NCBI RefSeq assembly: GCF_000340435.2
Contig: NZ_CP011883.2
Coordinates: 2,340,687-2,404,686, forward strand
DNA: 64,000 bases
DNA from: Mycobacterium haemophilum DSM 44634
GTDB taxonomy: Bacteria; Actinomycetota; Actinomycetes; Mycobacteriales; Mycobacteriaceae
Reading direction: 5' to 3'
Part shown: piece by piece, positions 7,742 to 15,866 of the stretch
Layout of the letters: each line of letters opens with the position of its first letter
Numbering within the stretch: the stretch's first letter is position 1
Translations under genes and position numbers: made by a program
The notes under the pieces: model-generated
Told to the model about the DNA's origin: nothing
The model's input: the letters and a program-made list of their open reading frames with translations, nothing else
Database searches by the model: none

Positions 7742-10042
7742 ATGGCCATCATGGAAACGGACGCCGAAGTCCACACGCCGTTCGCGCAGGATTTTCAAAA
7801 AGACATAGCCGCAGCGCAGCAATACTTTGACGACCCACGCTTTGCCGGGATCATTCGCCTCTATACAGCCCGCCAGGTCGTAGAACAGCGCGGCACCATC
7901 CCCACCGACTACACCGTGGCACGAGACGCCGCGGCGGCTTTCTACGTTCGCTTGCGCGAGCTATTCGCGGCCGGCAAGAGCGTCACGACGTTCGGCCCGT
8001 ACTCGCCAGGGCAGGCAGTCAGCCTCAAGCGGATGGGCATCGAGGCGATCTACCTCGGCGGCTGGGCCACTTCAGCTAAGGGTTCCACCACCGAAGATCC
8101 CGGGCCTGACCTCGCCAGCTACCCCTTAAGCCAGGTGCCAGACGATGCCGCGGTACTGGTGCGTGCCCTGCTGGCCGCCGACCGCAATCAGCAGTATCTG
8201 CGGCTACACATGACTGAACAGCAGCGCGCCGCCACCCCGGCGTTTGACTACCGCCCATTCATCATCGCCGACGCCGACACAGGACACGGCGGTGACCCGC
8301 ACGTGCGCAACCTGATCCGCCGATTTGTTGAGGTCGGCGTTCCGGGATACCACATCGAGGACCAGCGCCCAGGTACCAAGAAGTGTGGCCATCAGGGCGG
8401 CAAGGTCCTGGTGCCTTCGGACGAACAAATCAAGCGCCTCAACGCCGCCCGCTTCCAGCTCGACGTCATGCGGGTGCCCGGCATCATCGTCGCGCGCACA
8501 GATGCCGAGGCGGCCAACCTAATTGACAGCCGCGCCGACGAACGCGACCAGCCGTTCCTCCTGGGCGCCACCAACCTGAAGGTTCCTTCTTACAAGTCGT
8601 GCTTTCTGGCATTGGTGCGGCGTTTCTACGAGCTGGGAGTTAAGGAACTCAATGGCCATCTCCTCTACGCGCTAGCCGATGGCGAGTACGCTGCCGCGAG
8701 CGCATGGCTTGACCGCCAAGGCATCCTGGGCCAGGTCTCCGACGCCGTCAATGCGTGGCAGGAGAACGGAAAGCAATCGATCGACGATCTCTTCGACCAA
8801 GTTGAATCGCAGTTCGTAGCCGCCTGGGAAGACGACGCCGGGCTGATGACCTACGGCGAAGCCGTGGCAGAAGTGCTCGAATTCGGCGAGAGCGAGGGCG
8901 AGCCGATCGGCATGAGCCCCGAGGAGTGGCGGCGATTCGCCGGGCGGGCGTCTCTGTACGTCGCACGCGAAAAAGCCAAGGAGTTGGGCGCCGACCCCGG
9001 TTGGGACTGCGAACTGGCGAAGACCCCGGAAGGCTACTACCAAATCCGCGGCGGCATCCCGTATGCGATAGCCAAGTCGCTGGCGGTAGCGCCGTTCGCC
9101 GACATCCTTTGGATGGAGACCAAGACCGCGGATTTGGCCGACGCCCGGCAGTTCGCTGAGGCGATCCACGCCGAGTTCCCCGACCAGATGCTGGCTTACA
9201 ACCTCTCGCCTTCGTTCAACTGGGATACCACCGGCATGACCGACGAGGAGATGAAGCGCTTCCCCGAAGAGCTAGGCAAGATGGGCTTTGTCTTCAACTT
9301 CATTACCTACGGCGGGCATCAGATCGACGGCGTCGCCGCCGAGGAGTTCGCCACCGCGCTGCGGCAGGACGGCATGCTGGCGTTGGCTCGGTTGCAGCGC
9401 AAGATGCGCCTTGTCGAATCGCCCTACCGCACACCGCAGACCCTGGTCGGCGGCCCGCGCAGCGACGCCGCGCTGGCCGCGTCCTCCGGACGCACGGCGA
9501 CAACCAAGGCCATGGGCAAAGGCTCGACCCAGCACCAGCATCTCGTGCAGACCGAGGTACCGAAGAAACTGCTCGAGGAATGGCTGGCGCTGTGGAGTGA
9601 GCACTACCAGCTCGGCGAGAAACTCCGCGTGCAATTGCGGCCTCGCCGCGCCGGCTCGGATGTGCTCGAACTCGGGATCTACGGCAACGGTGACGAGCAG
9701 CTGGCCAACGTCATCGTCGATCCGATCAAAGATCGCCACGGTCGCAGCATCCTTCAGGTGCGCGACCAAAACACCTTCGCCGAGAAGCTTCGGCAGAAAC
9801 GACTGATGACCTTAATCCACCTCTGGCTGGTGCACCGCTTCAAGGCCGACGCGGTGATTTACGTGACACCGACCGAGGACAACCTCTATCAGACCTCCAA
9901 GATGAAGTCCCATGGCATCTTCAGCGAGGTCTATCAGGAAGTGGGCGAGATCATCGTCGCCGAGGTGAACCACCCGCGGATTGCTGAGCTGCTTACCCCC
10001 GATCGCGTCGTGCTGCGGCGGTTGATCACCAAGGAAGGGTAA
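7742..10042 (+). CDS. aceA: Isocitrate lyase 2 (intact AceA2)
   Basis: The 766-residue protein carries the catalytic KKCGHQGG motif (about residues 213-220), ADADTGHGG substrate/Mg binding and NLSPSFNW. This is the long mycobacterial ICL2 form with an extra C-terminal regulatory domain. It cleaves isocitrate to glyoxylate and succinate in the glyoxylate shunt and also acts as methylisocitrate lyase. In M. tuberculosis H37Rv the gene is split into Rv1915/Rv1916; here it is continuous. An AAGGAGG site lies 10 nt before the ATG and a TACACT hexamer (7695-7700) may be the -10 element. Confidence 0.97.
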   Translation: MAIMETDAEVHTPFAQDFQKDIAAAQQYFDDPRFAGIIRLYTARQVVEQRGTIPTDYTVARDAAAAFYVRLRELFAAGKSVTTFGPYSPGQAVSLKRMGIEAIYLGGWATSAKGSTTEDPGPDLASYPLSQVPDDAAVLVRALLAADRNQQYLRLHMTEQQRAATPAFDYRPFIIADADTGHGGDPHVRNLIRRFVEVGVPGYHIEDQRPGTKKCGHQGGKVLVPSDEQIKRLNAARFQLDVMRVPGIIVARTDAEAANLIDSRADERDQPFLLGATNLKVPSYKSCFLALVRRFYELGVKELNGHLLYALADGEYAAASAWLDRQGILGQVSDAVNAWQENGKQSIDDLFDQVESQFVAAWEDDAGLMTYGEAVAEVLEFGESEGEPIGMSPEEWRRFAGRASLYVAREKAKELGADPGWDCELAKTPEGYYQIRGGIPYAIAKSLAVAPFADILWMETKTADLADARQFAEAIHAEFPDQMLAYNLSPSFNWDTTGMTDEEMKRFPEELGKMGFVFNFITYGGHQIDGVAAEEFATALRQDGMLALARLQRKMRLVESPYRTPQTLVGGPRSDAALAASSGRTATTKAMGKGSTQHQHLVQTEVPKKLLEEWLALWSEHYQLGEKLRVQLRPRRAGSDVLELGIYGNGDEQLANVIVDPIKDRHGRSILQVRDQNTFAEKLRQKRLMTLIHLWLVHRFKADAVIYVTPTEDNLYQTSKMKSHGIFSEVYQEVGEIIVAEVNHPRIAELLTPDRVVLRRLITKEG

Positions 10043-10050
10043 ACGACCAC

Positions 10051-10069
10051 CGCCTGGCCTGGCCAGGCG
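10051..10069 (+). terminator. Hairpin after aceA
   Basis: CGCCTGGCC and GGCCAGGCG form a perfect 9-bp stem around a single T, beginning 9 nt after the aceA stop. No T tract follows, as is common for mycobacterial terminator-like hairpins. Confidence 0.6.
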
Positions 10070-10219
10070 CAATGCGTGGTATTGAAACTCGCGATAGCGG
10101 TGCTGGGGCGCGGGTGATGTTGGGGACGACTCAACCTGCAAGTGCCCATACCAGTTACTTGTCTTCTGCAGCGGACTGGCCAACTGCCCACCGATTTCGC
10201 GATGATCGGGCTATAACTC

Positions 10220-10503
10220 TCACTGACACGCGTGAACTTCTCGAAACCAACCAGCTGGGCAGGCACAGCATCGGTCTGCTGTCCATCGGGTACTTCCAGA
10301 AGGTAGCCGCATTCCCGCAGCGACCAAACGCTCTGCCGAAATTGTTCGCCGCTGAAGTGATGCCGCATTTTCCGGGCCAGGCGCAACCGACACTCGATGC
10401 CGCCGCGCGAGCCAGCCAAGCACGAGATGACCTAGCGCAGTCGCAGCTACAGACAATCGAGCACATGACCAAGAAATACCAGGACGAGGTCGGCTCCACG
10501 TAA
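10220..10503 (+). pseudogene. C-terminal remnant of an LLM-class flavin-dependent oxidoreductase
   Basis: The frame ending at 10503 reads SIGLLSIGYF, then NALPKLFAAEVMPHF and TIEHMTKKYQDEVGS. The LFAAEVMPHF ending is characteristic of the C-terminus of luciferase-like monooxygenases. The N-terminal flavin-binding barrel (about 250-300 residues) is absent and the upstream sequence to 10072 is not coding-like. I read this as a gene relic. A tail-only protein could still be translated. Confidence 0.6.
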
Positions 10504-10562
10504 CTGCTCAAATGCCGCACCACTAATAACGAAACGAAAACCCTTGGGCCTGAAGATAAACG

Positions 10563-11030
10563 TTACCGTCCGCCACCGGACTCACGTTCGGCTGCCTTGA
10601 CCAACCGACCCGAAAAATATCGAACCGCCCCTTCAAGCGCTGCCCGCATCACCGGACCTGTTCCAGGCACTCTCTCGATAAACCAACCACGCCAGCGGAT
10701 GTCGGTACCACCTGCTGCATTCGGCGCTAGAAGCACCTCGCCGAAGTAGTCCTTGGCTGGGCTCGGAGGTCCGATCAGCTTGTAGCGGTGCCGACGATCC
10801 TGCTCGTACTCGACGGTCTCCTCGCGTACTAGCATCGGCCACAGCCCTACCTTGCGGACTGCCCCGATGCCGCCTGGCGCCGGATCACCAAGGCGTGCCC
10901 AACTCGATTGCAGGACGATCGGCTTGGCCCACTTCGCCCAGTTGGCTCCGTCCGTCACAAGCCGGAACAAGATTGCGGCCGACGCACTACTAGTCCGGGT
11001 GACCTCGAATGAAAATCTCCGATCCGACAT
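10563..11030 (-). CDS. SRPBCC (START-like) family protein, Rv1919c ortholog
   Basis: The 155-residue protein shows the helix-grip fold pattern: an N-terminal strand (FEVTRTSSASAAILFRLVTDGANWAKWAKP), a central beta sheet and a C-terminal helix (MRAALEGAVRYFSGRLVKAAER). Such proteins bind hydrophobic ligands; no enzymatic residues can be assigned. Position and strand relative to aceA match Rv1919c, but the PPE34/PPE35 genes between them in M. tuberculosis are missing here. Confidence 0.8.
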   Translation of the reverse strand: MSDRRFSFEVTRTSSASAAILFRLVTDGANWAKWAKPIVLQSSWARLGDPAPGGIGAVRKVGLWPMLVREETVEYEQDRRHRYKLIGPPSPAKDYFGEVLLAPNAAGGTDIRWRGWFIERVPGTGPVMRAALEGAVRYFSGRLVKAAERESGGGR

Positions 11031-11251
11031 GCCTTACTCCCTGGTGACAAAGCTGAACGGCGTTGCCGCGTACCCCTACCCCGGAAATCGTATGCGCACC
11101 CTGCTACAACTCAAACGTCACTGCCGTGCGGTAGCTGCACCCCGGATGCAATCATTCACGGTATGGCGAAGCCGTCTGTCCTCAGCCGTACACAGATTCA
11201 CGGGTTGGCCGTGTCGGCCGCTGCATCTGCGTCGATACCGGACGGTTCACT

Positions 11252-12361
11252 ATGAAATGTCGAAGCGCGGCGGCCAAGCGCATGCGAAGACCGCTGCTGC
11301 TCCTCGCTGCTGTACTGTTGCTCAGCTCCTGCGGCAGCTCAGGCAAGACGCCCGCCGCCACCACTACCACAAACGACGCCGTTACCAGGGCCCGCAGCCA
11401 GCGTGTGTTGGACGACGCCATCAAGGTTGGCGCACCTGGGTGCTCGGCGGCGGTCGGATTCAAAGGAAGAGTCGTTTGGACTGGGGTACGCGGCATTGCC
11501 AACATGTCAACCGGCGACCCGATCACCACCAACACCGTGTTCGACATTGCCTCGGTGTCCAAGCAGTTCACCGCCACCGCGGTCTTGCTGTTGGCCGAGC
11601 GGGGCAAGCTAACCCTCGACGACCCGTTATCCCGACACGTTCCTGAGCTGCCGCCATGGGCCGCCGCCGTCACTCTCGCACAGCTGATGCACCAAACCAG
11701 TGGCATCCCTGACTATGTCGGGCTGCTCCAAGCGGATGGATTTCAATATAGCGATCGCACGACTGAGGACCAGGCCATGCAGGCGTTGGCCGCGGTCCCG
11801 AATCTGCAGTTTCAGCCCGGCGCCAAATTCGAATACTCCAACTCTAACTATCTGCTGCTTGGCGAGATCGTCCATCGGGCATCGACAGAACCCCTGCCGC
11901 AGTTCTTGGATGCAGAGATCTTCCATCCACTTGGTCTGACCATGGTTATGGATCCGGTCGGGGAGATTTCCAACAAGGCCGTCTCCTATGAGAAGGGCGA
12001 CGACGAGTACCAGGCGACCAAACCAAGCTGGGAGCAAATCGGTGATGGTGCCATTCAGACCACGCCTAGCCAGCTTGTCTATTGGGCCGACAACTACCGA
12101 ACCGGCATCGTGGGCGGCCCAGAGCTACTCGATGCACAACTGTCCGGCTCGGTGGAAACCGAACCGGGTGGGTCTGACCGCTATGGCGCCGGGATCTACT
12201 TGATGGCCAACGGCACGCTCGAGCACGACGGCACCTGGGCCGGATTCGTCACGACATTCCGCATCAGCAAGGACCGGCTCAAATCGCTGGCCATCAGCTG
12301 CAATACCGACAAACAGGACCCGGAAGCCCTAGCTGACGCCCTCGGGCAACTCTGGATGTAA
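11252..12361 (+). CDS. Serine beta-lactamase/DD-peptidase-fold lipoprotein, Rv1922 type
   Basis: The protein is 369 residues from the first ATG; a second ATG at 11282 gives a more typical signal peptide (MRRPLLLLAAVLLLSSCGS). The lipobox LSSC places the acylated Cys just after the hydrophobic stretch, so it is membrane-anchored outside. Class C beta-lactamase-type motifs are visible: S-x-x-K (SVSKQF), Y-x-N (YSNSNY) and HDG near the C-terminus in place of KTG. Members are esterases or peptidases; beta-lactam hydrolysis is not implied. Position and strand match Rv1922. Confidence 0.85.
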   Translation: MKCRSAAAKRMRRPLLLLAAVLLLSSCGSSGKTPAATTTTNDAVTRARSQRVLDDAIKVGAPGCSAAVGFKGRVVWTGVRGIANMSTGDPITTNTVFDIASVSKQFTATAVLLLAERGKLTLDDPLSRHVPELPPWAAAVTLAQLMHQTSGIPDYVGLLQADGFQYSDRTTEDQAMQALAAVPNLQFQPGAKFEYSNSNYLLLGEIVHRASTEPLPQFLDAEIFHPLGLTMVMDPVGEISNKAVSYEKGDDEYQATKPSWEQIGDGAIQTTPSQLVYWADNYRTGIVGGPELLDAQLSGSVETEPGGSDRYGAGIYLMANGTLEHDGTWAGFVTTFRISKDRLKSLAISCNTDKQDPEALADALGQLWM

Positions 12362-12505
12362 CCGGCATTCGATAAGGCGCACAAAGGTTCTCCCGTAACG
12401 TTGCCGTGAAAGCGATTCGAGCACCGGCGGGATCGATCTCATCGCCGAGTTCACCGATGGCTGCCAGAGGCGCAGGCCGCGGAGCCAGCGATACTATGAC
12501 GTGCT

Positions 12506-13225
12506 GTGAAACCGGCTGATCACATCGCTGCCCTGCGCCGCGACACCGCCAGGATCGCTAATGCGGTCCAACACCGGCTAGACCGCGCGGTGCCTAGCTG
12601 TCCGGGATGGCAGGTCGCTGACTTGGTATGGCATGTCAGCATCGTTCACATGTTCTGGAGGATGGTCGCTAGCAATGCAATTGCTGGGCCCGACACTTGG
12701 AGTGAGCCCCACCGCCGCCGCGGTGATGACCTAGTGCCTTGGTTCTGTGAGGGTGCCGAACTAACCGCCACCGTCCTGGAAAGCCTTGCCCCTAATGCGA
12801 CAGCATGGACTTGGGGACGCCGCAACACGGTGGACTTCATTCAACGCAGAGTGGCCCAGGAAACTGCCGTGCACTGCTGGGATGCCCTCAACGCGATGGG
12901 ATGCAACGAGCCCGTCGAACAGGCGCTCGCAGTCGACGGAGTCGATGAATTCCTCGACGAGGTGCTTCCTGGTCTATGCCAAGACTTAGGCGGCCTGGTT
13001 CAAACCATCTGCCTGCGCGCTAATGACAGCGGAGACAATTGGACTATCCGCGTCGGAGACGGCTCATCTCACCTGACCCGAGCCTGTGTCCGGGCCGATG
13101 CCACGGTGACCGCCACGGCATCCGACCTCCTACTGCTGCTATGGGGCCGCTGCTCGCCCGATCAGGTACAAGTGGACGGTGACCTCGCTGCGCTGCAACG
13201 ATTTTTGACCCGAGCGAACTTCTGA
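12506..13225 (+). CDS. Mycothiol-dependent maleylpyruvate isomerase family protein (DinB fold)
   Basis: The 239-residue protein starts at GTG (MKPADHIAALRR). It has SCPGWQVADLVWHV in the first DinB helix and the metal-site motif ETAVHCWDA (E-x3-H) near residue 125, followed by the C-terminal MDMPI domain ending in QVDGDLAALQRFL. Relatives use mycothiol as a cofactor or ligand, but the substrate here is unknown. This gene is not in the M. tuberculosis Rv1922-Rv1924c interval, so it is an insertion. Confidence 0.82.
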   Translation: MKPADHIAALRRDTARIANAVQHRLDRAVPSCPGWQVADLVWHVSIVHMFWRMVASNAIAGPDTWSEPHRRRGDDLVPWFCEGAELTATVLESLAPNATAWTWGRRNTVDFIQRRVAQETAVHCWDALNAMGCNEPVEQALAVDGVDEFLDEVLPGLCQDLGGLVQTICLRANDSGDNWTIRVGDGSSHLTRACVRADATVTATASDLLLLLWGRCSPDQVQVDGDLAALQRFLTRANF

Positions 13226-13240
13226 TTCTCGGTTGCCGGT

Positions 13241-13350
13241 TCATGTCCGTCGATTCGTGATGTCGACATCCATCATCGCCGCTTCGGCGCGCGCAATTTC
13301 TTCAGCGCCCATCCACAAGAATTTGACAATATCTCGTGTGGCGTCGCGAT
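13241..13350 (-). pseudogene. C-terminal scrap of a regulator-like gene (possibly TetR)
   Basis: The minus strand ends with HRDATRDIVKFLWMGAEEIA and a short tail before a stop at 13241. The DIVKFLWMGAEEI segment resembles the last helix of TetR-family regulators. No DNA-binding part is found upstream; the frame runs into the dihydrofolate-reductase-like remnant on the other strand. Confidence 0.35.
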
Positions 13351-13381
13351 GAGTTTTGCCCTCCGGTGCAGTCTGATCTCC

Positions 13382-13770
13382 ATGGGCAAACTCATCTATG
13401 GCTTCAACGTGTCGGTGGACGGGTATATCGCCGACGCACAAGGCAACATCGACTGGACCGATCCGAGCGAAGAACTGCACCAGTACTGGAACGACTTCGA
13501 GCGGGAGACCGCCCTGTCGTTCTACGGGCGGCGGCTCTACGAACTGATGTCCGCATAAGTCCGTCGACTGGAACTCCCGCCTGGAACGCGGCGATCCGGT
13601 CGAGGTGGTGACGAAGCTGAAAGCTGAAACCGACGGCAGGCTGGAGGTGGCCGGCGCGACGCTGGCCGCACCGATCGTGCAGGCTGGCCTGGTGGACGAG
13701 TATCGGATCGTGGTCACGCCCACCGCCGTGGGCGGCGGCACCCATACACGGCCAGGCGAGCTGCGGATGC
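13382..13770 (+). pseudogene. Broken RibD-C/dihydrofolate reductase-like gene
   Basis: The N-terminal part reads MGKLIYGFNVSVDGYIADAQ then ETALSFYGRRLYELMSA and a stop at 13556-13558. The family continues in another frame downstream: VDWNSRLERGDPVEVVTKLK, GRLEVAGATLAAPIVQAGLV and DEYRIVVTPTAVGGG. The central segment, which normally holds a YWP-type motif, is missing. A deletion plus frame change has inactivated the gene. Confidence 0.8.
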
Positions 13771-13862
13771 ACTACCAGGTACACGACTCGAGCGGCACCC
13801 GTTACCCGGGAAACCCGCTTGTCGCGCAACTGAATCGGCATCAAAATCTCGGCGCAATGACT

Positions 13863-15275
13863 TCACAGCGCATAGGGAGCGATAAGGAATGCGGCGCTGG
13901 ACACCATACAGCCGATCAGGAAAGCAATGATCGTAAAGCCCATCACTTGGCGGACATTGAGCTTCGCAATTGCAAGCAGGGGCAACAGCCAAAACGGCTG
14001 AATCATGTTAGCGACGCCCTCACCGACCGCAACCGACATCGAGATTAGCCCGAGGTAGGCCGGTGAGTGCTGACCGAGAGCAAGTGCAGAGTCAACCGCG
14101 ATGGGCCCCTGCACGGCCCAGTGCCCGCCTCCGGACGGCACAAACAGCGAGATGATGATCGAGCCGACGAAGGTGAGAAGCGGCAGGGTGTACTCGTTGG
14201 CGCCCGTCACGAGTGTCTCAGCGAGCAGAGTCTGGAGCGGCTTGCCTGATTCGGTAGGCACATAACCCAATAGACCAACCAGGCCGCCGTAGAGCGGATA
14301 TTGCAACAGCAATGGACCAGAAACCTTCGCCGCGCCGGAGAATGCGCGGATGAAGCGAATCGGGGTGCGGTGCAGCAACGCACTCGTGATAGTGAACAAC
14401 ATGATCATCGACGAGATGTTCAGCGCAAAGCTGCTCAGCCAGAAGTATGTTATTCCCGCGATAAAGACAAGAACATTGAGAATCCACAAGTTTTCCAGCC
14501 GCTCAGCGAACGTCCGCTTGTCAACGGGCGCAACCGCTACCGGCTCCTTTTCTTCCTCGAAGACCGCGTGGTCGGGTTCGAGGGCCTGCGCCGGCTCCAT
14601 CCGCCGGATCGCGATGGCAAGTAGCACAAGCACCGCGATCGCAGCTACCCAGCTGTAGGGCTGGAAAATCGTTAGCGTTAGCGGCACGAGCTTGCCAGTC
14701 ATCTTGTGTATCACGTTGATTGGACTGTTCGCGTCGGTGTTGGCTAGCGCAATCGACGACGACAGCCCCTGCGTCCAGACGATGAAGCCCATAAAAGCCG
14801 CCCCAATGAGATAGCCAAAATGTGCGTCCGCTAGTCGCTTCGCGACCTGGCGAGCGACCAGCGCACCCGCTACGAGACCGAGTCCCCAGTTCAGCAGGGA
14901 AAGGGCGGCGCTGAGGCCGAAACACAGGAGGGCTCCTTGAACCTGATTCTTCGGTTTACTCGCGATATGGACAATGGCCCTCTTCAGAACAGGTGCCTCG
15001 GCTAGCGTGTAGCCAGTCACGAGGATCAGCATCATCTGGAACGCGAAGGTGAAGATATTCTGCGATCCCCATACTCCGCCGTACCACGCCTTAAGCATGC
15101 CGGCGCCCGTCGCGCCTTTGACGAGCAGCGCGGCTAGCGCGACCACAATGACGGTAAGGATGACGGCGAATAGGTACGGATCTGGCATAAAGCGTTCGAC
15201 GTAGCGGACGCATAGCCTGGTGAGGTGCGGCATTAGGCCGCGTCGTGCGTCCTGTCGGGCCTGTCTCGTCGTCAT
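13863..15275 (-). CDS. atoE: Short-chain fatty acid transporter, AtoE family
   Basis: The 470-residue polytopic protein starts MTTRQARQDARRG. It has at least ten hydrophobic segments (for example PYLFAVILTVIVVALAALLV and SIIISLFVPSGGGHWAVQGP). The FVPSGGGHWAVQGP loop is characteristic of AtoE/short-chain fatty-acid symporters. Substrates in the family are acetoacetate and other C2-C6 acids. Neighbours carry fatty-acid activation genes (fadD31), but no operon is formed. Alternative starts far upstream, toward 15614, lie in a compositionally different frame. Confidence 0.88.
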   Translation of the reverse strand: MTTRQARQDARRGLMPHLTRLCVRYVERFMPDPYLFAVILTVIVVALAALLVKGATGAGMLKAWYGGVWGSQNIFTFAFQMMLILVTGYTLAEAPVLKRAIVHIASKPKNQVQGALLCFGLSAALSLLNWGLGLVAGALVARQVAKRLADAHFGYLIGAAFMGFIVWTQGLSSSIALANTDANSPINVIHKMTGKLVPLTLTIFQPYSWVAAIAVLVLLAIAIRRMEPAQALEPDHAVFEEEKEPVAVAPVDKRTFAERLENLWILNVLVFIAGITYFWLSSFALNISSMIMLFTITSALLHRTPIRFIRAFSGAAKVSGPLLLQYPLYGGLVGLLGYVPTESGKPLQTLLAETLVTGANEYTLPLLTFVGSIIISLFVPSGGGHWAVQGPIAVDSALALGQHSPAYLGLISMSVAVGEGVANMIQPFWLLPLLAIAKLNVRQVMGFTIIAFLIGCMVSSAAFLIAPYAL

Positions 15276-15426
15276 TGACCTACCTTTGCCGCATTTCTCG
15301 CGCTTGGACCAGACCCGCGACATTAGACGAACTCGTCGACGATCAACCACACGAGTGCGGCGGCTGCCATGAGCATGCCGATCAGGATTGCCGCACGGAC
15401 ACGTCACGAGTACCCGGGCCAGCGCG

Positions 15427-15816
15427 CTAGACCCTGGTAGCCGGCTTGGCCAATCCGGGTGCAGTGGTGAGCGGCGGCGGCGACACCCACTGCGCGTATT
15501 GCGCCTCAAGGGCCGCGATCTTCGCAGTATTTTGCCCGAATGCGTTGGTCGCCCGCAGCCACCGCCGCCGACTGCGGTTTTTATCGATCTCCTGCGGGGA
15601 CACCATCTCTGCACGCGCAGTCAAATAGGACTCGCGGATGGAGTTGATCTCTTTACGGGTCACGTCGAGCCGCTCTTGGAGGTCAATATGAAACGGCTCA
15701 AAAACTTCGGAAGACATCTCCGCAGCTACGCGTTCCCACGCCTGGGCGGCGGCGAGCAGCGAGTCAGGACCCGCCGGGCTCACGTCAAAACAGACTCGAA
15801 CTCGGCCAAGTTTCAC
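15427..15816 (-). CDS. Uncharacterised small protein, Rv1924c type
   Basis: The protein has 129 residues from a GTG start. The middle (about 15-90) is strongly helical and charged (AWERVAAEMSSEVFEPFHID, TRKEINSIRESYLTARAEMV), and the tail is Pro-rich. No catalytic motif is recognised. It is divergent from fadD31 with 50 bp between starts, exactly the arrangement of Rv1924c and Rv1925, and of similar length. Confidence 0.65.
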   Translation of the reverse strand: MKLGRVRVCFDVSPAGPDSLLAAAQAWERVAAEMSSEVFEPFHIDLQERLDVTRKEINSIRESYLTARAEMVSPQEIDKNRSRRRWLRATNAFGQNTAKIAALEAQYAQWVSPPPLTTAPGLAKPATRV

Positions 15817-15866
15817 GTCGTCGCGTCACAGTCAGCACCTCATCGACGGGTGCATAGACTGCGCCT

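Noticed and set aside
10072..10219. N-terminal part of the frame ending at 10503
   Set aside because: It overlaps the aceA terminator region and does not resemble the flavin-dependent oxidoreductase family seen downstream.
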